NCBI RefSeq assembly: GCF_014648255.1
Contig: NZ_BMQT01000009.1
Location: 124,001 to 188,000 of the forward strand
Origin: Nocardioides albus
GTDB lineage: Bacteria > Actinomycetota > Actinomycetes > Propionibacteriales > Nocardioidaceae
Direction: 5' to 3'
Length of the DNA: 64,000 nt
Shown: positions 8,231 through 15,874 of the stretch, piece after piece
How the letters are laid out: each line of letters begins with the position of its first letter
How positions within the stretch are numbered: position 1 is the stretch's first letter
Program-made: the position numbers and the translations under genes
Notes under the pieces: model-generated
Told to the model about the DNA's origin: nothing
Databases searched by the model: none
The model's input: the letters and a program-made list of their open reading frames with translations, nothing else

Positions 8231-9472
8231 CTAGTTCTTCCACCAGTCGTAGGACTTCAGGTACGGGTCCGGCTCGATCGGCTTGTCGCTGGACCAGACC
8301 GTGTCGATCAGGCCCTCGGAGTTCACCTGGCCGATGAGCGCGGTCTTGGCGATGTGGTGGTTCTCGCCGTCGACCTCGACGGTGCCCTCCGGCGCGTCGT
8401 AGGTGACGCCGTCGGAGGCGTCGATGACGTCCTCGACCTCGAACGAGTCGGCCTTCTCGACCATGCCCTTCCACAGGTGCAGCGAGGTGTAGGCCGCTTC
8501 CATCGGGTCGGAGGTGACCGCCTTGGCGCCGTTGGCCGCCTTGAAGTCGGTGACGAACTTCTGGTTCGCCGGGCTGTCGATGGTCTGGTAGTAGTTCCAC
8601 GCGGTGTACTGCCCCTCGAGGTTGCCCACGCCGACACCCGGGACCTCCTCCTCGGCGATCGAGACCGAGAGCACCGGCATCGCCGAGGCGGTCAGGCCCT
8701 TGCCCTTGTACTCCTTGAAGAAGGCCACGTTGGAGTCGCCGTTGAGGGTGTTGAAGACCGCGTCCGCGCCGGCGGCCTTGACCTTGTCGACGACCGTGCC
8801 GAAGTCGGTCGAGCCTAGGGGCTGGTACTCCTCACCGAGGACCTCGATGCCGTTGGCGGCGGCGTACTGTTTGATGATCTTGTTGGCCGTGCGCGGGAAG
8901 ACGTAGTCGGAGCCGACCAGGAAGATCGACTCGATCTTCTTCTCCTGCTTGAGGAAGTCGAGGGCAGGGATGATCTGCTGGTTCGTGGTCGCGCCGGTGT
9001 AGAAGATGTTGTGCGAGGACTCCAGGCCCTCGTACTGCACCGGGTAGAAGAGCAGCGCGTCGTTGCCCTCGAAGACCGGCAGCATCGCCTTGCGCGAGCT
9101 GGAGGTCCAGCCGCCGAAGACGGCCGCGACGCAGTCGTCCTGGATCAGCTTGGTCGCCTTCTCGGCGAAGACGGTCGGCTCGGACTGGCCGTCCTCGCTG
9201 ACGATCTCGAGCTTCTTGCCGAGCACGCCGCCGTCGGCGTTGATCTCCTCGGCCGCCATCGACAGGGACTTGAAGACGGTCGTCTCGCTGATCGCCATCG
9301 TCCCGGACAGGGAGTTGAGGAAGCCGATCTTGATGGTGTCGCCGCTGGTGTCGACGCAGCTCTCGCTGGTCGCGGTGTCACCGGTCTTGGCGCCGCCGCA
9401 GGCAGTCGCGGTCATGCCCAGAGCGAGCACCGAGCTGGCCGCGAGGAGGCGGCTCGAGAATTTCGTACGCAC
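8231..9472 (-). CDS. urtA: urea ABC transporter substrate-binding lipoprotein UrtA
   Basis: Extracytoplasmic urea-binding protein of the importer. The GTG at 9472 gives a clean lipoprotein signal: a basic RTKFSSR start, a hydrophobic stretch and the lipobox TATAC, so the mature protein is anchored at about Cys25. AAGGA lies about 9 bases upstream of this GTG; an in-frame TTG at 9496 is an alternative. The body is type I periplasmic-binding, with IKIGFLNSLSGTMAISE, VGSDYVFPRTANKI, EYQPLGSTDF and a C-terminal DPYLKSYDWWKN. It is the first gene of the urt-ure operon, and its own promoter probably lies between it and the marR gene. Confidence 0.93.
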   Translation of the reverse strand: MRTKFSSRLLAASSVLALGMTATACGGAKTGDTATSESCVDTSGDTIKIGFLNSLSGTMAISETTVFKSLSMAAEEINADGGVLGKKLEIVSEDGQSEPTVFAEKATKLIQDDCVAAVFGGWTSSSRKAMLPVFEGNDALLFYPVQYEGLESSHNIFYTGATTNQQIIPALDFLKQEKKIESIFLVGSDYVFPRTANKIIKQYAAANGIEVLGEEYQPLGSTDFGTVVDKVKAAGADAVFNTLNGDSNVAFFKEYKGKGLTASAMPVLSVSIAEEEVPGVGVGNLEGQYTAWNYYQTIDSPANQKFVTDFKAANGAKAVTSDPMEAAYTSLHLWKGMVEKADSFEVEDVIDASDGVTYDAPEGTVEVDGENHHIAKTALIGQVNSEGLIDTVWSSDKPIEPDPYLKSYDWWKN

Positions 9473-9530
9473 GGGGGAGGTCCTTCCATCGGACAATTGC
9501 TCTCGAATGGAAGGAATCTAGGGATGGGTT

Positions 9531-9579
9531 GTTTCGCTGGCGTATCGGACTCTGTGAGGATTTGTTTCCAGACGGAAAC
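9531..9579 (-). promoter_or_regulatory. candidate nitrogen-control region upstream of urtA
   Basis: Two signals lie 60-107 bases upstream of the urtA start. One is a perfect palindrome, GTTTCC-agac-GGAAAC (9564-9579). The other, read toward urtA, is GATAC-N6-GAAAC, resembling a GlnR half-site (gTnAc-N6-GaAAc), with a further GAAAC two periods upstream. GlnR control of urea genes is known in actinomycetes, but the match here is imperfect and the assignment is inference. Confidence 0.35.
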
Positions 9580-9583
9580 GCCT

Positions 9584-9982
9584 TCAGGGCAGCTTCTCGA
9601 GCACCGTCCGCAGGTCGCGGGCCACCCTGGCCACGGCCTCGTTCTGCTGCTGGGCTCGGATCTCCCGGGCCGCCGAGGCGCCCACCGGCGAGAGCGCGAC
9701 CACGGCGCGGCGCTTGTCCTCGGCATGGATCTTGCGCAGCACCAGCCCGCGCTCGACCAGCCGGTCGACGTGCCGGGTCAACGTGCCGGCCGGGAGCGCG
9801 GCGCCGTCAGCGAGACGCGTCATCGTCTGGCCCGGATCGTCGAGCAGCACACTGAGGATGCGCCATTGCTCCGCGGTGAGGTCGAACTCGGCGTACGCCT
9901 CGGCGAGCGCACGCTCGATCCGGCGCTGTGCCCGGGCGAGCAGCACAGCAAGATCCGTGACTGCCGTCTCGGCAACCTCCAT
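9584..9982 (-). CDS. MarR-family transcriptional regulator
   Basis: A 132-residue winged-helix regulator of the MarR/SlyA type. It has an N-terminal dimerisation helix (DLAVLLARAQRRIERAL), the core FDLTAEQWRILSVLLDDPGQTMTRLADG, a recognition helix in PAGTLTRHVDRLVERGLV and the wing LRKIHAEDKRRAVVALSPVG. It lies on the same strand just before urtA and diverges from the AmiC-like gene at 10078, 95 bases away. It could therefore control either. No clear operator is visible in the 95-base gap, and the ligand is unknown. Confidence 0.88.
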   Translation of the reverse strand: MEVAETAVTDLAVLLARAQRRIERALAEAYAEFDLTAEQWRILSVLLDDPGQTMTRLADGAALPAGTLTRHVDRLVERGLVLRKIHAEDKRRAVVALSPVGASAAREIRAQQQNEAVARVARDLRTVLEKLP

Positions 9983-10077
9983 GAGTCCTCCCCACGATCG
10001 CTGTCTGCCGTACCCTAACCACCCAACGGCTCAATGGTGAGTCATCAGGGCAACATTCCGTTCGGGAGCAGGCGTCG

Positions 10078-11196
10078 ATGACCCCACCGTCGTTCACCCC
10101 GGCGTCCCATGCCCTGCTGGGCCTCGCACCCCGCCCGAAGGGCGCCGTCTCGATCGCGTTCGTCGTCCCGATGCAGGGTCCGACCGGCATCTACGGCCCC
10201 GGCTGCCTGGCCTGCGGCGAGCTCGCCGCGGAGGAGCTCAACGCCGGCGGCGGGATCGCCGGGAAGCCGGTCGAGCTGGTCGCGATCGATGCCGGGCGCG
10301 CACCCCACGAGGTCGCCGCCGAGGTCGCTCGGCTCGTCGACCTCGGCCGGGTCGACGCGATCGCGGGCTGGCACATCTCCGCCGTACGCCAGGCGATCAC
10401 CGCCCGCGTCGGCGGCCGAGCGCTCTACGCCTTCGCCGCCATGCACGAGGGCGGCGACGACACTCCTGGGGTCTTCATGATCGGCGAGCGCCCGGTCAAC
10501 CAGCTGCTCCCCGCCACCACCTGGATGCGCGCCAACCACGGCGTCTCCCGCTGGGCGGTGGTCGGCAACGACTACGTCTTCCCGCGCGTCACCGGGTCCA
10601 CGGCCCGGGCGGCGCTGCGCGGTTCGCACTCGGAGGTCGTGAGCGAGACGTACGTCCCGCTGGGCACCCGCGACTTCGCCGGTGTGCTGCGTGGTCTCGA
10701 AGGTGGCGAGCAGGACGGGGTGATCATGCTCCTGATGGGGCAGGACGCGGTGCACTTCAACCGCCAGTTCGCCGCCGCCGGACTGAGCTCGTCGCTGACC
10801 CGGCTGAGCCCCGCGGTCGAGGAGAACACCCTGCTCGCCGGTGGCGCCGGCGCCAATGCCAACGTCTTCGCGGCCGCCGCCTACTTCGACGGCCTCACCA
10901 CCCCCGAGTCGGCCGGCCTGGCCGAGCGCTACTACCGCCGCTTCGGTGAGTACGCGCCCTCCCTCAACGCCGTGGGCGAGTCCTGCTACGAGTCGCTGAT
11001 GTTCCTGCGTCAGATCGGCGACGCCTGCGGTTCCCTCGAGGTCGAGCCCGCGCTGCGCCTCACCGACCACCACACCTACTCCAGCCCCCGCGGCCTGATG
11101 CGGATGCACGGCAACCTCGTCGACCAGGACGTCTACATCGCCGCCGCCGACGGCCTCCGCTTCGAGATCCAGGAGCAGATCGCGTACGCCTCCTAG
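10078..11196 (+). CDS. AmiC/UrtA-like substrate-binding protein without signal peptide
   Basis: A 372-residue type I periplasmic-binding-fold protein related to UrtA and to AmiC/FmdD amide sensors. Shared segments with UrtA include FVVPMQGPTGIYGPGC at the ligand pocket, VVGNDYVFPR, a YVPLGTRDF loop and the late ESCYESLMF helix. Unlike UrtA it has no signal peptide or lipobox, so it should remain in the cytoplasm, as AmiC does when it represses an RNA-binding antiterminator. It diverges from marR and sits next to the urea operon, which suggests sensing of urea, short amides or a related ligand. No AmiR-like partner lies next to it. Confidence 0.75.
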   Translation: MTPPSFTPASHALLGLAPRPKGAVSIAFVVPMQGPTGIYGPGCLACGELAAEELNAGGGIAGKPVELVAIDAGRAPHEVAAEVARLVDLGRVDAIAGWHISAVRQAITARVGGRALYAFAAMHEGGDDTPGVFMIGERPVNQLLPATTWMRANHGVSRWAVVGNDYVFPRVTGSTARAALRGSHSEVVSETYVPLGTRDFAGVLRGLEGGEQDGVIMLLMGQDAVHFNRQFAAAGLSSSLTRLSPAVEENTLLAGGAGANANVFAAAAYFDGLTTPESAGLAERYYRRFGEYAPSLNAVGESCYESLMFLRQIGDACGSLEVEPALRLTDHHTYSSPRGLMRMHGNLVDQDVYIAAADGLRFEIQEQIAYAS

Positions 11197-11241
11197 CTCT
11201 CGCTCCGATCCGTTGACTTCGAGCGCGCTCCAACTCCTAGC

Positions 11242-11673
11242 GTGCGCGACATGACGTACGACAACCCGACCCAGGACCCCGCCGCCCGCGCCGCTCGCCA
11301 CGAGCACGGCCGCCAGATCCTCGACGCCGTTGACGGCGAGGCCGGCGCCCGAGTGATCGACTCCCTCGCCGACATCGCCCCAGAGCTCGGCCACCAGGTG
11401 GTCGCCTGGGGCTTCGGCGAGATCTACGCCCGCCCCGGCCTCGAGCCGCGGGACCGACAGCTCGTCACCCTCGGCATGCTCACCGCCCTGGGCGGCTGCG
11501 AGCCCCAGCTCGAGGTCCACATCAACGCCGCCCTCAACGTAGGTCTGACCCCCGAGCAGATCATCGAGGCATTCCTCCACTCCGCCGTCTACTGCGGCTT
11601 CCCCCGCGCCCTGAACGCCACCTTCACCGCCAAGAAGGTCTTCGCCGAACGCGACCTCCTCCCCCTCGCCTGA
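11242..11673 (+). CDS. carboxymuconolactone decarboxylase family protein
   Basis: A 143-residue AhpD-like/CMD protein. Family features are the helical repeat with FGEIYARPGLEPRDRQLVTLG, then LTALGGCEPQLEVHINAALNVGLTPEQIIEA. A single cysteine (GGCEPQ) and a histidine (EVHINAA) lie where the active-site residues of the family fall; the CxxC of true AhpD is not present. It follows the AmiC-like gene after 45 bases on the same strand. The start may be the GTG at 11242 or the ATG at 11251. The substrate is not predictable. Confidence 0.85.
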   Translation: MRDMTYDNPTQDPAARAARHEHGRQILDAVDGEAGARVIDSLADIAPELGHQVVAWGFGEIYARPGLEPRDRQLVTLGMLTALGGCEPQLEVHINAALNVGLTPEQIIEAFLHSAVYCGFPRALNATFTAKKVFAERDLLPLA

Positions 11674-11685
11674 CCGCGACACGGG

Positions 11686-12984
11686 TCAGGCGACGAGGGT
11701 GTGGTCGACAAGTACGTCGCGCAGCACGAGCTCAGCCCGGGACAGTGGCGGCGGATCCGGTTTCCAGGTGTCTGGAGGCGGGCTGATGTAGGTGTGCCCA
11801 GTAGGTGTGATGGTGATGATGCTGCCGTCGGGTCCGGGTCTGGTCTGCCAGCCGAGGGCTTCCTTCGCTTGATTGCCCCTTTCGCAGAGACCCTGCAGGT
11901 TCTCCGCTCTGGTTTCGCCGCCGTCTGCGTGGCGCTCGACGTGGTCGATGTTCCGGATCGGGGCGTCGCAGCCGACGGTGCGGCAGATCCCGCCGTCGCG
12001 GGTCGTGATGAACTCCGCCAGCCCGTCAGGTGCTTTCCGGGAGCGGGACTCCATCGCGACCAACTGGCCGGCGGGGTCGGTGAACAGTCTCCGCACAAAC
12101 ACCTCGGCGTCCGAGAGTGCTTCACGGGCCCAGCCTGCGAGGACGGGTCCATAGCCCTCCACCATGGCGGGCTGGTCGCTCTCGTTGGTGAGGGTGTCGG
12201 CGGTCATCACGATCTTGACCTCGATCCGAGGCTTCATCCCTTCGGTGCCGGCGCGTCCGGTGACCCTGTCGACCAATGTGTCGGCCATGACCTGACCGCG
12301 AGTTCGCTCATCACCAGCCGCCTGCGCAGCCTTCGCAGCTTGGTCCAACGCCGCATAAACAGCGACACCGTCCTTGACTGGGAGCAGTGCGCCGAGCCAG
12401 GTCATGGTGTCCGGTGCGGGTCGGACGCTGACCCGGCGGTCCCTCTCCGCGTTCGCTGCTCGGTTGACGACGGATTCTTGGTCGAGGGTGATGGCGAGCT
12501 TCTTGGCGGCGTTCTCGAGCTGCCGTAGGCCCATGGCCACGACCTTCGGAGCCTGCCCGTCGTCACCGAGTGCGCAGAGCTGGTAGTCGATGACTCGACG
12601 GTCCTCGACCGACAGGCAGGCGGTCTCGCGGGCGAGGATGGTGGCCTGCCACTGCGAGAACAACCCGATCTTCATCAATGCGTACGTGTGTGGCATCTCC
12701 GCCACCAACACCTTCGCCAGCCCCAACGCGCTTGCACCTTTGGCGGGTGAGACCCGCCGCGCCAACGCCACCTGGGACGCGACGCCCTCGCCGAGCTTGC
12801 GGGCAGGGACCCCTGCTTCGGCCTGGCGTGCGCGGACAGCGTCCTCGAGGCGTACCGCCGCTTCTGCCTGCACCGCTTCAGCGATGCACTTGACCTCTTC
12901 GAGCCGAGTGATCCAGTCGACCAGCTCACTCTCGGACGCACCCAGGGGCGGCCCGGTCAGGAGTTGGTCGATGGTCTCGTTCAT
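11686..12984 (-). CDS. DUF222 / HNH endonuclease domain protein (13E12-repeat family)
   Basis: A 432-residue protein with an N-terminal DUF222 helical region (residues about 1-300) and a C-terminal HNH nuclease motif. The motif contains IDHVERHADGGETR (from about 346) and ends ENLQGLCERGNQAK, with a cysteine at 367. Such genes occur in many copies in actinobacteria; in Mycobacterium tuberculosis they belong to REP13E12 elements, which also serve as phage attachment sites. Upstream of this copy lies a 489-base gene-free tract with a large cruciform and a tandem repeat, consistent with a mobile or formerly mobile unit. The frame is intact. Its cellular role is unknown. Confidence 0.88.
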   Translation of the reverse strand: MNETIDQLLTGPPLGASESELVDWITRLEEVKCIAEAVQAEAAVRLEDAVRARQAEAGVPARKLGEGVASQVALARRVSPAKGASALGLAKVLVAEMPHTYALMKIGLFSQWQATILARETACLSVEDRRVIDYQLCALGDDGQAPKVVAMGLRQLENAAKKLAITLDQESVVNRAANAERDRRVSVRPAPDTMTWLGALLPVKDGVAVYAALDQAAKAAQAAGDERTRGQVMADTLVDRVTGRAGTEGMKPRIEVKIVMTADTLTNESDQPAMVEGYGPVLAGWAREALSDAEVFVRRLFTDPAGQLVAMESRSRKAPDGLAEFITTRDGGICRTVGCDAPIRNIDHVERHADGGETRAENLQGLCERGNQAKEALGWQTRPGPDGSIITITPTGHTYISPPPDTWKPDPPPLSRAELVLRDVLVDHTLVA

Positions 12985-13118
12985 ACAGCCAATTATATGC
13001 GAAACGGCACGTCGCCGCTACCTGTTTGTGCTGGTCAAACCCGAATTACGCGGTCCACGAACAGGTAACGTGATCTCCGCGCCACACCCTCGCCGCCGCC
13101 CCGATACTGGCGAAATTC

Positions 13119-13211
13119 TTTCTCGATCAGGTGCCGGGTCAAGGACCGCGGAGCGGCCGGCGAAGCCGGCGGGCCGAAGGCCCGTCCTTGAGGCGGTGGC
13201 TGATCGAGAAA
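13119..13211. repeat. 93-bp cruciform element upstream of the DUF222/HNH gene
   Basis: The outer arms TTTCTCGATCAG (13119-13130) and CTGATCGAGAAA (13200-13211) are perfect inverted repeats. Inside them CAAGGAC (13140-13146) pairs with GTCCTTG (13184-13190). The centre carries two further hairpins with GAA loops (GCCGGC/GCCGGC and GGGCC/GGCCC). The element could fold as a long branched stem and may be the substrate or end of the adjacent HNH-encoding element. Confidence 0.8.
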
Positions 13212-13314
13212 CAATCAATACAAGGGTCGGCGGCGAACCCAGAAACGAAGAAACGGTCACATTGGCAAGGTTTCCCGAACCAACCGTGTTGGTCTCGACA
13301 CGCCTCCGCCTAGC

Positions 13315-13415
13315 GGCTCCGGCGGCTCGACCAGCGGGGCGGCTCCGGCGGCTCGACCAGCGGGGTGGCTGCGGCGGCTCGACCAGCGGGGCGGCTCCGG
13401 CGGCTCGACCAGCGG
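13315..13415. repeat. 26-bp tandem repeat, about four copies
   Basis: The unit begins GGCTCCGGCGGCTCGACCAG and is repeated at 13315, 13341, 13367 and 13393, with one or two substitutions between copies. Just before the array is GGTCTCGACACGCCTCCGCC, so the array looks like an expansion of one side of the common Nocardioidaceae GGTCTCGA-type repeat. Copy number is likely to vary between strains. Confidence 0.85.
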
Positions 13416-13424
13416 ATGGGCGAA

Positions 13425-13453
13425 AGCCTCGGAGCACGACGCGCTCCGAGGCT
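13425..13453 (-). terminator. hairpin terminator after the Asp23-like gene
   Basis: AGCCTCGGAGC (13425-13435) pairs perfectly with GCTCCGAGGCT (13443-13453) around a 7-base loop, 20 bases beyond the stop of the gene at 13474. It lacks a strong T-run, as is common in high-GC actinobacteria. Confidence 0.6.
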
Positions 13454-13473
13454 CTCATGCCATCCGGCGAGCA

Positions 13474-15264
13474 TCAGGCGATGTGGAAGTCGCTCACGTT
13501 GATGTCGACGGCCTCGACGTCGATGTCGAAGTAGTCCTCGACGGCCTCGATGACCTGGGTGCGAATGGCGACGGCGTTGGCCTTGACGGGGGTGCCGTAC
13601 GCGATCACGTAGGACACGGTGATGTTGGCGACGTCGTCGGCGATGTCGACCACGGTGCCCTCGTCGTCGATGGCGTGTACGCCGTCGACCTTGGCCACGA
13701 TGTGGTGGACCAGGCGCTCGACGAGACCCTCGCTCACCGTCGACTTCCCGCGCTCCTCGCGGGCGGCACGGGCGGCGCGCAGCACACCGGTCAGGGTCGA
13801 GTCGGCGGTCGGCTCCGGCTCGATGACCGGCTCCGGCGCGAAGCCGGGCGCGGGGGTCTCGGACACGATCTCCTCGACCGCGGCGGGCTCCTCGACCGAC
13901 TCGGTCTCCTCGGTGACGGTGTCGACGGCGTCCTCGGTCGGCGCCTCGTCGACGATCACCTCGGTGCCCTCGACCTCGGTCTCCGCAGGCGCCTCCTCGA
14001 CGATGTCGGTCGGCTCGACGGCCGCCTCGACCTCCTCGACGCCCTCGGCAGGCTCGTCAACAGTCTCGACGGTCTCGTCGGCCTCGGCAGCCGGGACGAC
14101 GTCCTCGGTCTCCACCGGCGCCTCCTCGACAGCGATCTCGTCGGAAGCAGCCTCGACGGCCGGCGCCTCATCCTCGACGACGTCCACACCCTCCGCGTCG
14201 CCCTCGACAGGCTCGATCACGTCAGCAGCCTCGTCGACAACCTCGTCAGCCGGCTCGGCGTCGACCTCCAGCGGCTCGGCCAGGTCGGCCGATTCGAACG
14301 TCTCCTCTGCCTCGACAGCAGTCAGCTCGTCCTCCGCCTCAACGACGGTCTCCTCGGTCACCTCGGCCTCCGGCTCGAAGGACTCCACGCCCTCGACCTT
14401 GGACGCCTCACCCTCGTCCGCGGCCACCACGGCGGCGTCCTCTACCTCGGTCGGCTCCTCGACAGCGACCTCCTCGGCGAGCGCCTCACCCTCCGGCTCG
14501 ACGACGGTCTCCTCGGTGCCACCCTCGACGACGTCGGTCACCTCGACGTCGGCCTCGTCTGACTCGATCGTGTCGGCGGGCACGAAGGTGTCCTCGGCGT
14601 CGACCTCGACCTCGGTCACCTCACCGGTCTCGGTGGCCTCGACGACGTCCTCGGTCGCACCTTCGACGGCAGCCTCCTCAGCGACGACCTCGTCCGCAGC
14701 TTCCGTCACCTCGGCGTCGGTGGCGTCGACGACTGCATCGCTCTCGACCGGCGCTTCCTCGACAGCGGGCTCCTCGGCAACGGTCTCCTCGACCTCCTCG
14801 GTGGTCACGGCGGCAGGGGCTTCGGCGTCGAGGCCCTCGAACGGCCCCTCGGTCTCGACCGCCTCGCCCGGAACCTCGTCAACAGGAGCCTCGACGGGCT
14901 TGGTCACGGCGACCTCACCTGCGACGTCGCGGTCCACATCGCCGCTGATCTCGACAGTCTCGACGGCGAGCTCGGCGACCTCGGCGGCCGGGGCCTCCTC
15001 GGTGTCGGTGACGACGTGCCCCGGGTCGGAGAGCGGGTCGACCGCCGGGACCTCGGAGATGGGCTCGATGACGGGCTCGGTGACGGTGTCAGCGACCGGC
15101 TCGGCGACCGGCGAAGCCGGGGGCTCGGTGACGTACACGCCGGCCTCGGTGGTGGCCAGGTTCTCGCCGGAGCCAGGGGCGGAGACGTCGGTCGACTCGC
15201 CCTCCCCTGCCTTCGGCTGCTCGTTCTTGTGACGGTTGAAGATGCCGCTGATGAAGTCGGACAT
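13474..15264 (-). CDS. Asp23/Gls24-domain protein with very long acidic low-complexity region
   Basis: A 596-residue protein. It starts MSDFISGIFNRHKNEQPKAG. Residues of about 15-485 are an extreme glutamate/alanine/valine-rich tract made of repeated EE-A-P-V-E-type words with almost no basic or aromatic residues. The last 105 residues form an Asp23/Gls24 (DUF322) domain: STVSEGLVERLVHHIVAKVDG, GTVVDIADDVANITVSYVI and AVEDYFDIDVEAVDINVSDFHIA. Asp23 proteins are membrane-associated alkaline or envelope stress factors. The ATG at 15264 excludes 70 upstream arginine/proline-rich residues that do not fit. The acidic arm is probably disordered and may bind cations or basic partners, which is inference. 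Confidence 0.8.
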   Translation of the reverse strand: MSDFISGIFNRHKNEQPKAGEGESTDVSAPGSGENLATTEAGVYVTEPPASPVAEPVADTVTEPVIEPISEVPAVDPLSDPGHVVTDTEEAPAAEVAELAVETVEISGDVDRDVAGEVAVTKPVEAPVDEVPGEAVETEGPFEGLDAEAPAAVTTEEVEETVAEEPAVEEAPVESDAVVDATDAEVTEAADEVVAEEAAVEGATEDVVEATETGEVTEVEVDAEDTFVPADTIESDEADVEVTDVVEGGTEETVVEPEGEALAEEVAVEEPTEVEDAAVVAADEGEASKVEGVESFEPEAEVTEETVVEAEDELTAVEAEETFESADLAEPLEVDAEPADEVVDEAADVIEPVEGDAEGVDVVEDEAPAVEAASDEIAVEEAPVETEDVVPAAEADETVETVDEPAEGVEEVEAAVEPTDIVEEAPAETEVEGTEVIVDEAPTEDAVDTVTEETESVEEPAAVEEIVSETPAPGFAPEPVIEPEPTADSTLTGVLRAARAAREERGKSTVSEGLVERLVHHIVAKVDGVHAIDDEGTVVDIADDVANITVSYVIAYGTPVKANAVAIRTQVIEAVEDYFDIDVEAVDINVSDFHIA

Positions 15265-15639
15265 GGCTTCGCATTCCTTCGGGTGAGGGGAGGGTCGTGG
15301 TCGAGCGCTCACAGCTGGGCGTGATGCTAGGGCCGGCGCGCGGTGAGTGGGGTCACGCGCCGTGGTTCCTATGTCTTGTACACCAACGGTGACCGCGGTG
15401 AGGAGCGCCTGTGTCAAACCTTCCGGGGACATTCGCCCAGCGTTCAGCCGCCGTCGGAGACCCGCCGGGAGCACGCGCTGTAGAACGACGGAAGAGCACG
15501 TACGTCACGACGATCCGACCGGGCGGTCGCGAAGCGGACCGGGCGTCCGGTCGAGTGGCGGGCGCTCGGGCTCGGTGCGTTCCCGTCACTCCCCCCCCGC
15601 ACCCTGCGGCACGTACGTCGGCGCAGTGGGTCGGCTCCG
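15265..15639. other. gene-poor stretch between the Asp23-like gene and the SGNH remnant
   Basis: About 375 bases with no supportable gene. It should contain the promoter of the Asp23-like gene (minus strand) and the eroded front of the SGNH gene. A run of eight C residues lies near 15592-15600. Confidence 0.5.
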
Positions 15640-15749
15640 CCGACCTCGGTCCCGCGGAGCCGTCCTTCTTCGCCGCCGACGGGTTCCACGCCTCGCCGGC
15701 AGGCTATGAACGCTGGGCGCAGGCGATCTGCGACCGCGTCGATCTGTGA
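15640..15749 (+). pseudogene. remnant of an SGNH/GDSL hydrolase (C-terminal block only)
   Basis: One forward frame ends with SFFAADGFHASPAGYERWAQ followed by AICDRVDL and a stop at 15749. DGxHxSxxGY is the block V motif carrying the catalytic Asp and His of SGNH hydrolases. The GDS nucleophile block and the rest of the roughly 200-residue enzyme are absent; upstream sequence in all frames is unrelated proline- and arginine-rich translation. I read this as the surviving 3' end of a deleted gene. Confidence 0.6.
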
Positions 15750-15818
15750 CGCCGAACGTCGGTCTCAGGGATCACACCGTGCAGGGCGCGGACCGCGCCG
15801 CGGTCTAGGATTCTTTAC

Positions 15819-15872
15819 ATGCCGTTCCCCCTCGAGCCCCGTGTGCCACTCGTCGTACGGCACGACAGCTAG
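15819..15872 (+). CDS. possible 17-residue leader peptide before the AEC transporter
   Basis: An ATG 8 bases after a TAGGAT -10-like hexamer opens a 17-codon frame (MPFPLEPRVPLVVRHDS) that stops 2 bases before the GTG of the transporter. The spacing suggests a leaderless transcript with translational coupling to the next gene. It could equally be chance; no attenuator hairpin is visible. Confidence 0.3.
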   Translation: MPFPLEPRVPLVVRHDS

Positions 15873-15874
15873 TC

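Larger units (their letters stand above)
12985..13473. other. gene-free repeat-rich tract between DUF222 gene and Asp23-like gene
   Basis: No convincing gene is seen in these 489 bases. They hold a 93-bp interrupted palindrome (13119-13211), four copies of a 26-bp tandem repeat (13315-13415) and the terminator of the Asp23-like gene (13425-13453). The open frames across the tract are proline- and arginine-rich translations of these repeats. Confidence 0.7.

Noticed and set aside
10045-11682. 545-codon minus-strand frame
   Set aside because: Shadow of the AmiC-like and carboxymuconolactone genes; glycine/valine-rich with no recognisable fold.
13300-13430. Possible CRISPR-like repeat array
   Set aside because: The 26-mers are directly contiguous with no unique spacers, so it is a tandem repeat, not a CRISPR array.
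13018-13458. 146-codon minus-strand frame upstream of the DUF222 gene
   Set aside because: Its sequence is mostly translation of the 26-bp tandem repeat and the cruciform; no ribosome site or family resemblance.
13619-15232. 537-codon serine/threonine-rich forward frame
   Set aside because: It is the complement of the Glu/Ala-rich Asp23 gene; the Ser-rich translation is a by-product of GAG/GCC-type codons read backwards.
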